Below are positions 1 to 12,405 of a DNA stretch of 64,000 bases, piece by piece. Positions within the stretch are counted from its first letter, which is position 1. Each line of letters starts with the position of its first letter. The DNA comes from Tetraselmis striata (Eukaryota > Chlorophyta > Chlorodendrophyceae > Chlorodendrales > Chlorodendraceae): positions 1-64,000 of the forward strand of contig VCJN01001049.1 in assembly GCA_006384855.1 (NCBI GenBank). Reading direction: 5' to 3'. The notes under the pieces were generated by a model. The model worked only from the letters and a program-made list of their open reading frames with translations. It did no database searches and was not told the DNA's origin. The position numbers and the translations under genes were made by a program.

Positions 1-194
1 ACAGCCCAAAGCATATGCAAGGTCAATCGCCATCGAAGCCGCCAAGTGTTTCCCGCATGATTGCGGTGGCGCCCTTCTGCCCACCGCAGATGCGCCGCCT
101 CGAGTCCTGGTGCGTCCACCGGCCAGGTCAGGTCCCCTATTCCATACTTCACTCGCCCATCTTAACTGGATCCTGCCTGCCGTTTGGCCTGCAG

Positions 195-3100
195 GACACT
201 GAAGGATTACGCGCTGGTGAAAGAGATTGGTGCCGGTGCCGCCTCTGTGGTCTATCATGCCTTCTGCCGCAAGTCCGCCATACCTGTTGCTCTGAAGATC
301 TACAAAAAGCGCAAGCTTGGCATATTGAACATGCGCCAGGTTGAGCGGGAGATCCAGATTCACATTCAAATTCAGCATGCCAATGTTGTCGACCTGGTAG
401 GTTGCCCTGGGCCGCCATGCCGTGAAACCTTATGGTGATTTGCTGGTTGTGTTCCACCAGAGTGCGCACGCAGTGTTGAAACCGTGAATGATGACGACTG
501 CTTCGGTGTGCAGTATGGCGCCTTTGAAGACGAGTCTCGCATATACTTGGTCATGCAATACGCGGCCGGCGGCGATCTCTTTGATGAGCTGCGTCGCCTC
601 GGGGGCCGTATGAGCGAGCAGGAGGACCGTGTGCACTGTGCTTGTACCCTTCCTGAGGGCCATGTCTCACCTGCATGAGCGGGTAGGCATGCCCTTTCAG
701 TATTCCCGTCTTCCCCTGCCATGATGAAAGCTGCTGTGTGGCCACAGCAAATGGGTTTCTCTATGTCTAAGGTCTGTTTCCGATCTGTGACAGGGAATCG
801 TGCATCGGGACATCAAGCCAGAGAACACTTTGTTTGATCAGAACCGGATCCTGAAGATTGCTGGTGGGTAACCTGAAATTTCTTGACGCGCTGATTGCCT
901 CTCAATCTCGTCCTCTCCAATTGCTGTGCTGTCGACCGGGGAAAGCCTGCCATGGTGCTGACAGCCGCCCTTGCTCCCTGCCGGTTTTAGACTTTGGGCT
1001 GTCAATAAACTCCATCGAGGAGCGCCCTGTCACACGTCTTGGGACGCTTGACTACATGGCCCCCGAGGTGCTCGTGTGCCCGGACAAGAAACACCCTGAC
1101 GAAAACAAGGGAAATGTGTCCCTGGCATACGGCGGTGAGGTGGATGCATGGGGCGTCGGTGTGCTCACATACGAGCTGCTCATTGGACGGCCTCCTTTCG
1201 CAATGGTGGGCAGCCCGGCATCTTCCAATGCCAGAGGGGGGAATGACAGGCTGTTGTGGGATATCTGTCGACATAGCGTGTTGTTTGACAAAGCTGTCTT
1301 AAATACTTCAGGCCGTACGCGACAGCACGATGGATGCGATCATGACCAAGGACCCGCGCTTTCCCAGCTGGATGTCCGAGGGCGCCAAAGACTTTGTGCG
1401 CCGAGCTTTGGAAAAGGTGCGTGCGCACAGCCTCACCAGACTGCCTATCTACCAGCCTACTTGGTCGCCGTCATCACACTCTTGCGCTTTGTCCTGTGAT
1501 CGCTCCCAGCGCTTCCCCTGACCGATCCCCTGGCTTCCTGTGACCGATCCTGCCCCCTTGGCTGCTGCATCTGCCGCACAGAACCCCGCGGTGCGGCCGA
1601 CGGTGCCGGGCATGCTGCGTCATCCCTGGATCCTGTCCCTTTGCGGACCGCCGCGGGCAGTGGTACAGGTCTGCTGGAATAACGGCGCCGAAGCACCCAA
1701 GGGTGAGCGGAGCACCGTGCGCCGACCTGCTGATGCCTGGAGGATTTCGTTGCTTGATAAAGTGACCCGCTGGCCTGCAGCCATTCTGTATGGCGCCCTG
1801 CTCACTCAGTTATTGAATCCAGCTGACGTGTCTCCCACAGGCATGATACCAGCCGCAGCAGGTGTCTGCTCAGCGCGTGGTGAACGCCGCCATGGCGCGC
1901 TCAAGCGCGCAGGAGATGGAGGACTCCCGGCGCACACGCGAAGGCAGCACCCCAAAGAAGGGCCAGTCGCCGCAACAGCAGTCCGTCGCTGTGCTGGTGG
2001 GGGATCAGCGGCCACCGCAATTCGGAGGCGGCCCCGCGCTGAAGCATGCCCACAGCATGGACACGCTGCACAGCAGCTTCGGCTCCTTGAGCATGGTGAG
2101 TGCGGAAATACAACCAAGCATCATCAACTTCCGATACACGTCGTCACGACTTTCGATTTCTCGACTTGCTGCGATATCGAGTATACATAGTGATATCGAC
2201 TATCGAGTCGCGCCGTGTCGAGTTTTTGAATGGTGATCGAAAGATATTGTTGTGGTCGAGTAGCCACGACGATTCGTCGTGTCGAAAATAGTTCACGGCG
2301 ATTCTTGATTCTTGCAAAACGGTGCAGAGATGTCGGCCGGGTTCATCAGGGTGCGCTCACGCGGTTGCGGAAACTGCCTCGTGCCAACGTTTCTGACCCG
2401 CCTTGCCTTGGCGTTGCCCCTCCAGTATCCACAGAACGACTCGCAGCCGGTCAGCAAAACTCCTTCCCGTCACGCCGCCAAGGTGCCCGAGGGTTGGAAG
2501 CCCTCCGCCGTGTCGGGCTCGCCTCAGGCCGCTAGCCAGCGCCACGTGGCCGGCGAAGCCGCGAGGGGACCCGCGCCTGGCGGGCAGAAGGACGAATCGC
2601 GGGGCGGCGCCTCGTTCGCCAAGACGATCAAGAAGCAGCTTCGAGGCAAGAACTTCCTCAGCAGCTTCCGCGACCTGAGCAAGAAAGGGCGCGGCGCCGC
2701 GTCCCCTCACACGCAGCAGCAGCATAAGAAGCCCCTGCTGGAGGAGCAGAGGGCAGACGCGGTCGGCCACACAGCCAGGAAGTCGCTCAAGGAGAAGGTG
2801 AGCCGCAGGGCTGGCAGCAGTCGTCCCACCTACGCGCCAGCCCTCGCTCATTATCCACATATTCGTCGGAGTCGTTGCAAATGCTCGGCCAATTTCGGCA
2901 TGATCTGCTTGCTGCCGAGAGTCGCTCGTCGGCACCCACCAAATTGAATACGTGACGGGACTGGGTACTGTTGCATCAATAACACCGATAGTCGCTATAG
3001 TTTGCTTGATTGATAATCGCTACTCGCCATAATATGACCTCGCCCGATACACTCGACACCCATACTTGACAGGATCTTGCCGACGATACATTCCGGTATC

Positions 3101-3203
3101 GAGGTGTTGAATAATAAAGAGTCGCGCTCGACAGCAGATCCTCTCGATACTCGCACATGGCTCTGAAGTTGCCATCACGCGAGCCCACTTGTCGCACTCA
3201 GTA

Positions 3204-3254
<51 letters not shown>

Positions 3255-3600
3255 CGCGACTATGTGTACACAGGACGCTGCGATGCGGGCCTCCCTGAAC
3301 CTGGCCAACCTTCAGCGCAAAGAGGCCGCTGCCATGGAATCGCAGCAGATTGAGGCCGCTACCGGGCGGCTGCTGGCGGGCCGCACCGATGCCGTGGTTC
3401 ACATCCGCAGCTCGGGGGACTGCCGGCCCAGCCAACTAAGCCATGCCCGCCTGCAGCAGCAGCCGCAGCAGCAGCCGCGCTCCCCTGGCGGGTGGCCCAC
3501 CATGGGGAGGGAGATGGGTGGCATCGCGGCGTACCATCCCTTGGCCAGGGCCGAGCGCGGCACCCTCCAGCTAAGGGAGGAGACTTCGTGGGGCGGCTAG
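195..3600 (+). CDS. Aurora-like serine/threonine protein kinase (5' incomplete, one frameshift)
   Basis: This is a spliced kinase gene whose first exon(s) lie upstream of the window. Exons I can support by phase: 195-396, 514-682, 794-863, 991-1205, 1312-1416, 1582 to about 1675, 1859-2095, 2426-2797 and 3274 onward. Kinase motifs appear in order: glycine loop (EIGAGAASVVY), VALKIYKK with the ATP lysine, HRDIKPEN catalytic loop, DFGL, a GTLDYMAPEVL activation segment, VDAWGVGVLTYELL, and NPAVRPTVPGMLRHPWI. The GTLDY loop and the HPWI end resemble Aurora kinases; a related AGC/CAMK kinase is possible. The role would be mitotic phosphorylation, by family. After the kinase domain comes a Ser/Gln/Lys-rich low-complexity tail, unlike compact animal Auroras. 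Reading frame is lost by one base near 622-626. The C-terminal end is uncertain: the frame from 3274 stops with TAG at 3598-3600, but a further exon at 3657-3779 ending in TAA is possible, and TGTAA occurs at 4309. Confidence 0.82.
3209..3252 (+). repeat. Poly(C) tract of 44 bp in a kinase intron
   Basis: This is an uninterrupted run of C ending 21 nt before the acceptor AG at 3272-3273. It therefore sits where a polypyrimidine tract would be. It is the longest of at least 17 C/G homopolymers in the window. Confidence 0.95.
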
Positions 3601-3656
3601 GGAAGCTGGCTGGAAGACGCCAGCGGAACCTTACGTTGCTGCTCCTCACACCGCAG

Positions 3657-3779
3657 GCTGCTCACTATGACGGCAGCGGCATGGGCGCAGGCAGCAACGT
3701 AGGGCCCGCCAGCACGGAGCCTCTCTCTGCCTCTGGGCGGAGGGGAGACCCCAGGCTAGGGAGATGTTGGGGGCAATAA
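3657..3779 (+). CDS. Possible alternative last exon of the kinase gene
   Basis: An acceptor (CACCGCAG) at 3656 is followed by an open frame beginning AAHYDGSGMGAGSNV and ending in TAA at 3777-3779. Composition (Gly/Ser/Arg) resembles the upstream tail exons. I could not find a donor in the preceding exon in the phase this frame needs, so it is only a candidate. TGTAA at 4309-4313 could be the poly(A) signal for either ending. Confidence 0.25.
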   Translation, partial: AAHYDGSGMGAGSNVGPASTEPLSASGRRGDPRLGRCWGQ

Positions 3780-5178
3780 TGATACGCCGAGCCGCGCAGG
3801 GATAGGCAGTGCTTAATAACACCGTGGGGCGGGGCGCATTTGAACCGCCATGGGCCCACGATGCCGGGCATCTGTAGCTCAAGCTAGCACTCTGTAATTG
3901 AGGCTCCACGGATGGCTTCATGCCCCGCTCCCTGCCACAGCGCACTGTACCGGAGATGGCGCACGATTGTTCAAAAGAATGAGCACCGGAGCAGTTCACC
4001 CAGAGGCAGGGCAACCCTCCGGCACACTATGAAGTATGCTCCCCGCGTGATGCTACCTGGGGGGTAAGGGTCCACGCTTCCGCATCGAACAACTCGCGTC
4101 AAAGATCAGATGTACCAGGTGGATCCGTTCAGGTTTCACTTGCTGATCTTTGGTGTTGCCGACTCATGGGATGCAGTGGTTCGTCGTCGGCCTGCTCAGG
4201 AAGCCCCAGGTGGCGGCGGCGCCACTGCTGCGCCGTCCCCCTGCACCAGCACCATCGCCGGCTCAGCCCCGTGGCCTTGCGCCATCACCTATGGCCTACA
4301 GCAGCCGGTGTAAACATGTTGAAACCCATACGGATATGGTCCCAAGCGTTCCCTGGGGCGTCACCCTGAAACGTCATTCGAGTTAGGGTTTTGAGGCTTG
4401 GTTTGAATCCAAGGGGATGAGGGGGCACATGGGATGTAATGCATACATATGTAGTAACATATGGTACATGTCATATTAAATTAGTGCATGGCATAACATA
4501 TACATTATACAGATACATCATATGGACATATATATATGTATCATATCATAACATATAGAAATGTATGTATATGTATGCATGTATGCATATATGTATGTAG
4601 GTGCATGTATGAATGTATTCATATATTACAACATATATGAATGTATGATATATACACATACGTATATATTGTATGTCATGTTATATAACATATACATTAA
4701 ATGCCATCACGGAGTCCACCCCTTCACACAGCACCATCCTATTGCCGTTTCTCGAGTAGCTGTTTGTGAACCATCTAATGGTTATCTTTGTGGGTGTGCA
4801 CGCTTGGTTCCCAGGCCGCCCATACATCACAATCAGCATCTAAGAAAGTGCTCCTCAGGCCCACGTACACCATCATGACGAGAAAAGTATTACATCCTCC
4901 GTTCACTCGTGGTATCTCCGCGTGGGCGCGTATGGGTGCCGAAACAGCTCTGATGAGAACACTTATCAACGACGGCGTAATGCCGCAGGTCACCGGGGAG
5001 GCCTCGCGCCCAGCCGCGGGAGAGACCGACGACGACGGCACTCTCAGCTCTCAAGCCCCCTCCGTACTATCTGACAGGGATGATGAAGACGAAGCGGGGG
5101 AGACGGGGGCCATAGGAGCGCTTGCCAGTGTGGCAGCCTCAGATTGGGCTTGCATGCAACCTATAAGAAAGTCCGCTA
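3780..5178. other. Intergenic: kinase and MED7 3' flanks with an AT-rich microsatellite
   Basis: No gene is recognised. About 4430-4705 is AT-rich and built of ATGTATG/TATATG-like units (microsatellite). The kinase-side TGTAA is at 4309-4313. For MED7, on the minus strand, TGTAA lies at 4890-4894, about 285 nt past its stop. A 133-codon frame on + at 4788-5189 overlaps the end of MED7 and has no recognisable features. Confidence 0.5.
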
Positions 5179-5493
5179 TCACGCTATAGGTGCCGGCACC
5201 CGTACGTGGGCGGGTGCGCAACCACGTACAGCCGCTGACCTCCGTGGCATTACTTTGCAAGGTACGAGCATGATAGCATGCACCATCTGAGCCACCCCGA
5301 GCTCATCCGGGGCGGCGCGCCCCACCTGCACCAGCGCCTCCGCCGCCTGGGACAGGAACTTGTCTATCTGCTCCGACTGTTGCCGCAGCGCCTGGATCGC
5401 CGCCCGCCGCTCCGCTATCTGCTCCTGCAGCTTAAACTCCAGCGCAGCACGAGCCTGCAAGGGGGCAGGGATTTGGACAAGGCGGGGCGGGGC

Positions 5494-5524
<31 letters not shown>

Positions 5525-6504
5525 TCAGCTGGCAGCGAGCTGGGGGGTGATAGCGCGGTCTGGCTGTGCCAAGCAGGTGTGTCGAGGCAGTGCCGTTGGA
5601 AACAACGGTCACCGGGGGCCCGAGAGGGGGGGAGGGGGGGGCACCTGGTGCGGTCGGAGTTGGTTTAGCAGATGCTGCATGTTCCAGAGCAGCAGGCCCA
5701 GGCTCATCATCTGCGTGTCGTACTGCATGCGGCTGGCGGCGCACAGCCCCGGCGACTCCGTCAGCGTGTGCAGAAGCTCCGTGAATGTGAACACCACCTC
5801 CTTGTTCAGCCGGAGCAGCTCCCCCCGCACGTCTGCCAGCCAAGGGAAGGGGCGGGGATTGGGAGGGGGGCGGACAGCACCGCGCGGAAACAGTCCAGTG
5901 CGCTCAGCTACAGGTTGTTTTATAGAGGGAGAGATGGTGCAAGTGGATGGCCAAGTCTATCTAGACATGTGCAAGGTCAGGGGGTTGCGTGTGAAGAGGC
6001 GCCGTGGGGGCAGGCTGGGGCCATTAGGCTGCCAGGGTAATGGGTGCGAGGAGCCGCTATGGGGGCAGGCTGGGCGCGGGAGGCTGCCATGATGTGCCTA
6101 AGCTACGACATGCGCTGGCGGAATCCATCGCACGGGGGTGCCGCCCACCAATGCCGCCCTCCGCGGCCTCGGTGTACAGCTTCTTGATGTGGGGCGGGAG
6201 GCCCGCCACGCCGTCCTCTGTCTGCGTCACCACAGGGCATCCACGTGCGCAGGAGGGAGGGGACGTCAGCCCGCGCTGGTAGCCACCACAAGGCAGCGGC
6301 AAGCGAAGGATGCGACGCGCAGCGGGCGGCCGGCCGCACCGTGTGCAGCTCCCCGTACTGTTCGTACTCGCCCTCCAGCGGCGGCGGCGGCGGCGGCGGC
6401 AGCAGCGTCTCGGGCCCGCCGCCCTCGCCATACAGCTTGTAGAACGCCGGCGGCGGCGGGAACTGCTCCACGTGCTCCGCCGCCTCCTCGCCAGCCGCGG
6501 CCAT
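5179..6504 (-). CDS. MED7: Mediator of RNA polymerase II transcription subunit 7
   Basis: MED7 is a subunit of the Mediator middle module, which bridges activators and RNA polymerase II in the nucleus. Four exons fit in phase: 6340-6504, 6149-6221, 5645-5832 and 5179-5454 (stop TGA), giving 233 residues, close to the usual family size. The N-terminus has FPPPPAFYKLY and a PPPPPPPLEGEYEQYG segment. Exon 2 has LPPHIKKLY. Exon 3 holds the hallmark ELLRLNKEVVFTFTELL and LLLWNMQHLLNQLRPHQ. Exon 4 is a coiled-coil (ALEFKLQEQIAERRAAI). The last 30 or so residues are not conserved-looking. The start is the first ATG in good context before the PPPP motif. Intron 3 starts GTGCCCCCC and holds a long C-tract on the coding strand. 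Confidence 0.93.
5494..5522 (+). repeat. Poly(G) tract in MED7 intron 3 (poly(C) on the coding strand)
   Basis: This is a run of 29 G on the + strand. Read on the MED7 strand it is a C-run about 40 nt upstream of the 3' splice site at 5455. Confidence 0.95.
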
Positions 6505-9500
6505 CTCTCTGCGTGCTGCAGTACCCCGGCACTCCTCACCCGGCGGGAGACAGCGCTCCCTTCCCGCTCCCCCACGCGCTCTCCGCCTTTGCTCGGGTGA
6601 AAGTCTGCAGGCAAGAGGTGAGGCACGGCGGGTTTCTGTCTGATTGGCCTGATGGTTGGACCTGGGACAGGCTGTGTGCTTTGACAGGCCGGTACTCTAG
6701 GACACGCCTGATAGCGGACGACGACGACGAACATGTATTCCACGATCAGGGGCAGAGCGCCAGAGCCCAGCGGAGGATGATGATTAGTCGCTGCCAGCAC
6801 CTGGCCTGTACCCTGTAGCGCTAGTCCCGCCGAGAGAGTCTGGGCTGTAAGGATTATAGGGTACCCGTACCAATATTTCAAATTTGTAAAATGAATTTCT
6901 CACTACACCTTTCCACATAAGTATAGGGTTTGCGAATTTGATCCACATGCCCATGCGCATGCCCATGCCCATGCGCGGCTACACAGACCGTGCGCGCGTG
7001 CATGCGTGTTACTCAGGATCATACGGCTGGGGGGGAATGCCGCGACAGCGCGATACAACCCGTATTGCCACGCGGTGGCCGTTGCCGTCAACGCTTTCAT
7101 TCAGGCAAAAGCAGGCAGGGCTTCCGGCGCTAGCGCTTCAAAACCACAAATTGCGCCACTCGTGTGCACAAATAGGCATGGGACACCACAGCCCCCGTAC
7201 TCATGCCACATCACCCTTGGTATGATTACTATCCACCATACACAAAGAGCACTGAAATTAGCTCATTCATGACCTGGACCAAGCCCTACGTGTCGATGAC
7301 GATGGTTTACGACAAAATCATGGACAAAATGCGGCTATGATCGTTCCACGCGCAGGCGAAAGAGGGGTTCTCGCGGCCTCCTTGCCGTAGGCCAACGCTT
7401 TTCTATAGCAGTGCATGGCCGCATGCTCATAGCGCGCCGTGCTGAGGCCAGTGGGGCGGCCGCAATGTCGTGCACCTTAATGCGTCAATGCTGGTGGAAA
7501 TATTGTTGTGAAAGGGGGGATCCGGAAAGGCGGCCGTGGGCATCGCTCAAGGGGGGTATGTGTCAAGTATGAGTAGTCCGTGCACAAGCACATAAAACAC
7601 ACTGTCCCGCCACCGTGTATCAGGTTTTGAGATCCCCTTGGCGTAAAGTTTCACGCCAACATGTTGACCACACGATTACACAGACGTCATAAAAATCAAA
7701 AAATGCCTAAATATGGCCTTGGACGACCGTGCTTCTCCTGTGGAATTTGTAGCCCTGCTCGCGTAGTTTTTAGTGGTATTTATAAGAAATTTTCTGACGT
7801 TTCCTCGCAACGCACTGAGCGATACCCCGAGTTTGAGAGCTGCAACACAAGGCGGCACTGCAGTGGCGATGGTATCACGCCACATCGTGCGCACGGGCGC
7901 ACGCCACTATGGCCCCAGCCCAAGGAAAAATAAAAAATCAGAATTGTCAGACTGGTTTCGGAGCTATTTGCATAATGACCCTAGTGCGCCGCCCCGCGGA
8001 GCGCCTAGAAGTTCTCATCATCCGGACGAGGCGCGGCATGTTGCAGCGTGTTTTGGCTCGTCCCACATATGCTACCCGATATGCGCCCCTCAGTGGCGCG
8101 CATTGGTACGACTCCGGTGTCACGCGGACTGTGCTACTTGGCCCTAGTCTCGTTGCTGATATGTTTCCTCGCCCACCCATGGCCATCCCAACATGCAATG
8201 GTCTATGCATGCGCGGCGGGACGCGCGGGGCACCAACCCCCGTTGTTCTTGTGGGGGTACTAGAAACGCTCAGTGTGGTGCAAGTGCCACTCGTGTACGG
8301 CACTTGTTAGGGCCAAGGGGATTGCTTACACCCTATGGTGGTAAAGGCTAATCATAAATGTGCAATATTCCAGGATTTCAGGTCATAAAGCCTATATTCA
8401 GCTGCCTTACTTTTCGTAAGCTCGGATTCGGTGAGAAAGGGGCCTGGGACTTCTGATGTGGAGGGGTGTACAACTTTGTTCCTCCGCTGACTGAGTCACT
8501 CTTTGATTTAAAAAAGGTCAGTTGTCTTACGGCCCGGCGGCGCGAACCCGCACACTGCCTATTATTTACAATGCGTTGCGTGCAACCCTCTGAAGGCCGA
8601 GCTAGCGGGCACATCCCGACCTGAGCTAGCGGGCACATCCCGTCTCCGTTGTACAGGTATTTCCCTTTTTACAATTTGGTTAACCCCGGCCAGTCCTATC
8701 CCTACCCTAACGGTCTAACCCTAGTCCACTCTGGTCGGGCATTCCTCGTGTTGCGAGAGCCACATACAAACCCAACATTAGCGCCAGTCTCCCTCCTCGC
8801 GATAGCTGACGCCCACTATCCCGGCGGGTGCTGCTAGGGCTCCCCCATGTTCGCCCTTCAACTTACTCCTTACCCACCAGTTGAGTGATCAGCTGAGCTG
8901 CAACTTACGCTACGGCTCAGGCAACCGAGGCGTCCCGCCGGCAGCGAGCGTTGCACATGTTGGGCTCGGGGGCGGGCGGGCTCAATGCGGTGCTAGGTTA
9001 TCTCAAGATGTTGTTGGCCTCCGCTGGGGACAAGCGGGGGGGATCTGGGTGGCGCGTCGTTTGGTCTCGATGCGCTTGTTGTCTGTGCGGCCGATGTTGC
9101 CGGCGGCTCTCCCTCGAAAATAGGCGGGCAGCTGTTGCACCGTAGTGCTGCTTGTCGCTCTGTCTGGCGGGGCGTACTGCTCCGGCAGCGCGCCGCTCTA
9201 CTCCAGGTGGAAGATCGGGACGATGATCTCGGCATTCTCGCCATATTGCCTTGATGGAGTCGTTGTACAACCCCGCGCGACTCGATGATGAGCGCCTCCC
9301 GTCGGAGGTGCTCAACCGACGACTGACGTTCGCGGCCGCATGGCGCTGCCATGCTCTCGGCTGCAGCCCTCCCGGCGAGTCCATGCTGCTGGCTGGGCGG
9401 CCACGCTGACCCGCCGGGTTGCGCGAGCGACTCCTTGGGGCAGCGGGCCGCCTAGGGCAAGGAGCGCTCGTCGCGCCGCCGTAAAGGGACCGGAAAATAG

Positions 9501-10675
9501 GCATGATCGGTCGGGACGGTATCGCGTCGTCACTCTCGTTGTGTCGGCCGGCGCCACCACAATGAGGGGAGTCGTTGGACGGTCATGTGCTGCGCCTGCC
9601 CCCATGAGGGCGGCAGCCATGAGCTCCTTGTCGAGACCTTTGGGGGGGGGGGGGGGGGGGGGGTCCTCGTCTATGTCCGTGCGTGGTCGAGTCGCCACCC
9701 GGAGTGATGCCGGCCCGTCGCGGGTGTTGTGCGTCGCGCGGGCTGCGACGCTCACGGTGACGCCCATCGCGATCGTGAGCCGGCGCAGCCAAGAGACCGT
9801 TCGGGACATGAGTTATGCGCGCGAGTCATTATAGGTAGCTTCAAGGTAGCCCTAGACAACCACTACCGTGGGCGTCCAATCGTGCACAATTACAAAATTG
9901 AACAAGACGCCGCGCTTCGCGCCGGAAGCCGGAAGCCGGAAGCAAGTATGGGCGTCGTTCACGAGAGTTCGCGCGCTCGGTGTTCGCCCTCATACGAGGG
10001 TTCGCCGTGTTGCGCGCGGCGCGATATCTCCCGGATCGATCGCCAGCGCGTTCCACACGAGGAGGCAGCCAGTCGAGGCGGTCCCGGTCTTGCTCCAAAT
10101 GGATCCGGATATATGTGGCGGGTTTTTGCACCGCTAGTTTAAATTTGGAATTTATTACCACTGAATCAAGCTTCTGTCTTGACAAACTGTCTTTACCTAG
10201 CATCAAGGAAGGGCCCGCCCTAACCAACCCGCATACGGTAGGCTATTTGAAATTTGAAATTTGTTACAAATAAATCAAGTTTTCGTCTTAAGTCATATTA
10301 AGTTCGTATGAAGTTTTCGTCTTATGTCTAAATTGACATTCGAGCTGTCTTTACATGGACTTGACTCCGCATCTGGGAAGGGCCCGCCCCTGATCATTCC
10401 GCATTGGGTCCGCTAATTAAAGCGCGTACGGGCGGGGCCATGCAGGCCACGTGGCTATGTCGCAGTACATGTACTAATCAGTGCATCAGTGGTGCATAAT
10501 GTGCATCATCAGTGGTGCAGTACACTACACTGTCTCGAGCCTTACGGGTTTGCGCCGGTCTGTACGCGGTAGCCCGGCAGCATGAACCCGTGATCACGTG
10601 ACCGCACCGTAAATGCTGATGTACCCGCCGTTTATTATCCCCCGGAAATCGCACCATGCTCCAGCGCTTCGCTCC

Positions 10676-10760
10676 ACCGGGCACGGCCAAGCGGGTAGCT
10701 CTGCCTGTTACGCTCGTGATTCCGCTCGGCGCTGGTTCGAATCCTGCCGGGCCCGTCGGT
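10676..10760 (+). other. tRNA-like sequence (degenerate tRNA or SINE head)
   Basis: The sequence has a good B-box (GGTTCGAATCC at about 10734) and an A-box-like GGCCAAGCGGG about 50 nt before it. The T-arm pairs in four of five positions, but I cannot close acceptor, D and anticodon stems together. It is not a credible functional tRNA. It is more likely a pseudogene or the head of a SINE. Confidence 0.3.
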
Positions 10761-11928
10761 GGAAATCTAGCAGATGGAGGTTGGGGTGGGGGGCCCCCAA
10801 TGCAAATATTTTTTGGTTCTACAAGCCCTAGTACGGTGGCTTACCGCGCGACCCGCATCTCGATAAAAGGGCGTTGTAGCGACTACACGCCCCGCGCGAG
10901 CGGATTATCCCCGCGTAGGGGCCCGCTGGGCGCAGCCCCAAAGCAGAACAAGGGACGAGCGTATCGATGGCCAGCCCTACCACATATCCTGGACGATGCC
11001 CTAGCAGGTAACCATATGGACCCCCCTGCTGACTCGGGGCTGCTCCCCTGGGCAGTACGGGCTGAAGCCCGGCTCTACCAAAGGCGCATTGAATGCGGGC
11101 AGCAGCTGTAGGTGGACTGGTTTTGGAGCAGGCCTTAGTTGCATTACTGGCCGTTTTGCGGGAAGTGCTCACTTGCTTGCATGCCGACGGTGGGGAGAGC
11201 GCGCCTTTGTGATTGTGTTCGACGATGGTAGAGCCGACTCTTGGCGTGCAGCCGTACACATAGAACGCATACACGTGCGATATGAAAATTCGTGCCCTCG
11301 TGACATTGTATTATCAAATTCATTACTAGCCCTGAACAATGACACGCACACGTATGGCTTTTACAGCAAGAGCACAACAAACGCTACTTTTTGTTTGGCT
11401 GCCCCCACGCATGATGTCATGTTCACGTATGGCAGATGGAAGGGCGCGGCCGGAAACGAAGGTGAGGGCTCACAATAATTGGCCAATTTACAATCGATGC
11501 TTGACAAGGGGGCAAGACTTTTGTGTGCAGGTGTAGTGCAAGTGATAGTAGCTCGCCTGTCCATAGTTATAAGGCATAAAGGCGCCGCGTTAAGCCAATA
11601 TGGGGCAGATTTGTAAATGTGAACTACTGTATGGGTGCTCGCTCACTGCCTAGTCCTTATCGCCAGGTAACTATACCCTACCCACCTGTAGACACTCACC
11701 TCTCCCCGTTTACTATGGCTCCGATTATGCCAGGTCCAAGGGCGCAGCCCCTCACTGCCACTTGACTGGGGACGCCACCCGCTGTTTTGCCTCTTGCTCG
11801 TGGACATAAGCCTTTCGTCGGCAGGATTGGGACGTCGTGCAGCCGCGGGGCCGTGTGTTTCAAGTGTGCGTGCAAGGGTGGTGACGTCGAGACCCGCCGG
11901 GTGTGTAGATCAAACACTCCGCTCGAGC

Positions 11929-12016
11929 CCACCCAACCCAACCCAACCCAACCCAACCCAACCCATGGTCAGCCCCCCCCCCCCCCCCCCGCCCCCCCCC
12001 CCCCCCCCCCCCCCCC
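11929..12016 (+). repeat. (CCCAA)n microsatellite followed by poly(C)
   Basis: About six CCCAA units (11929-11966) run into a C-tract at 11973-12016 broken by a single G at 11991. Confidence 0.9.
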
Positions 12017-12195
12017 GCCATTCCCCCCTGGACTAAGTGCACCCTTTGCCTACATGTAAGCCCGCTCTCTCCATCCCTCCCTCTTCCTCTTTCTCGGCTT
12101 ACCCAGCAAGTGAGCGGTGGATGGATGGATGTGGCGGCTCCCTGGCGGGTGGCCCTGCTCTGCTCACAAGCGGTGCGCCCTAGCCGGCGCACATC

Positions 12196-12200
12196 TTACA
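12196..12200 (-). terminator. Possible TGTAA poly(A) signal of RAD21
   Basis: TGTAA on the minus strand lies about 206 nt past the RAD21 stop, a plausible 3' UTR length for a chlorophyte. This is motif evidence only. Confidence 0.35.
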
Positions 12201-12375
12201 TATGTAAATCCGAAAAGGTGGCTGGGCCTTTCCGCTTCAACTCTGTCAACAAACAACTGCGCCCGCCAGGCTCCGTGGCCGGGCTCCCACTCGGCGGCCG
12301 CGGGTGTCAAGGCGGCCCTGCATTGATCGGGCTCGAGCCCTGAGGAATCGCGTGGACAACCTGGGGGGCGGGGGC

Positions 12376-12395
12376 GGGGGGGGGGGGGGGGGGGG
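12376..12395 (+). repeat. Poly(G) tract directly after the RAD21 stop codon
   Basis: Twenty or more G on + (C in the mRNA) begin about 10 nt past the TAG stop of RAD21, so the tract would be transcribed in its 3' UTR. Confidence 0.9.
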
Positions 12396-12405
12396 AGACC
12401 GGTAG

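Larger units (their letters stand above)
6505..12190. other. Long gene-poor interval between MED7 and RAD21
   Basis: No convincing protein gene is seen. Overlapping frames on both strands (for example 9312-9834) look like GC-rich chance ORFs. Items present: a CATGCC/CATGCG microsatellite around 6947-6976; a 20-bp tandem pair (GAGCTAGCGGGCACATCCCG) around 8600-8641; a poly(G) run at 9642-9663; a degenerate duplication of about 170 bp around 10145-10430, marked by AAGGGCCCGCCC at 10208 and 10378; a tRNA-like sequence near 10675-10760; and a CCCAA microsatellite with a poly(C) tract at 11929-12016. Confidence 0.5.

Noticed and set aside
8520-8560. tRNA-like B-box (GGGTTCGCGCC on the minus strand)
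   Set aside because: No A-box or stems could be placed around it.
9312-9834. Antisense pair of frames of about 165 codons
   Set aside because: Both strands are open over the same GC-rich stretch, neither shows motifs or splice partners, and a poly(G) run translates into a Gly or Pro stretch.
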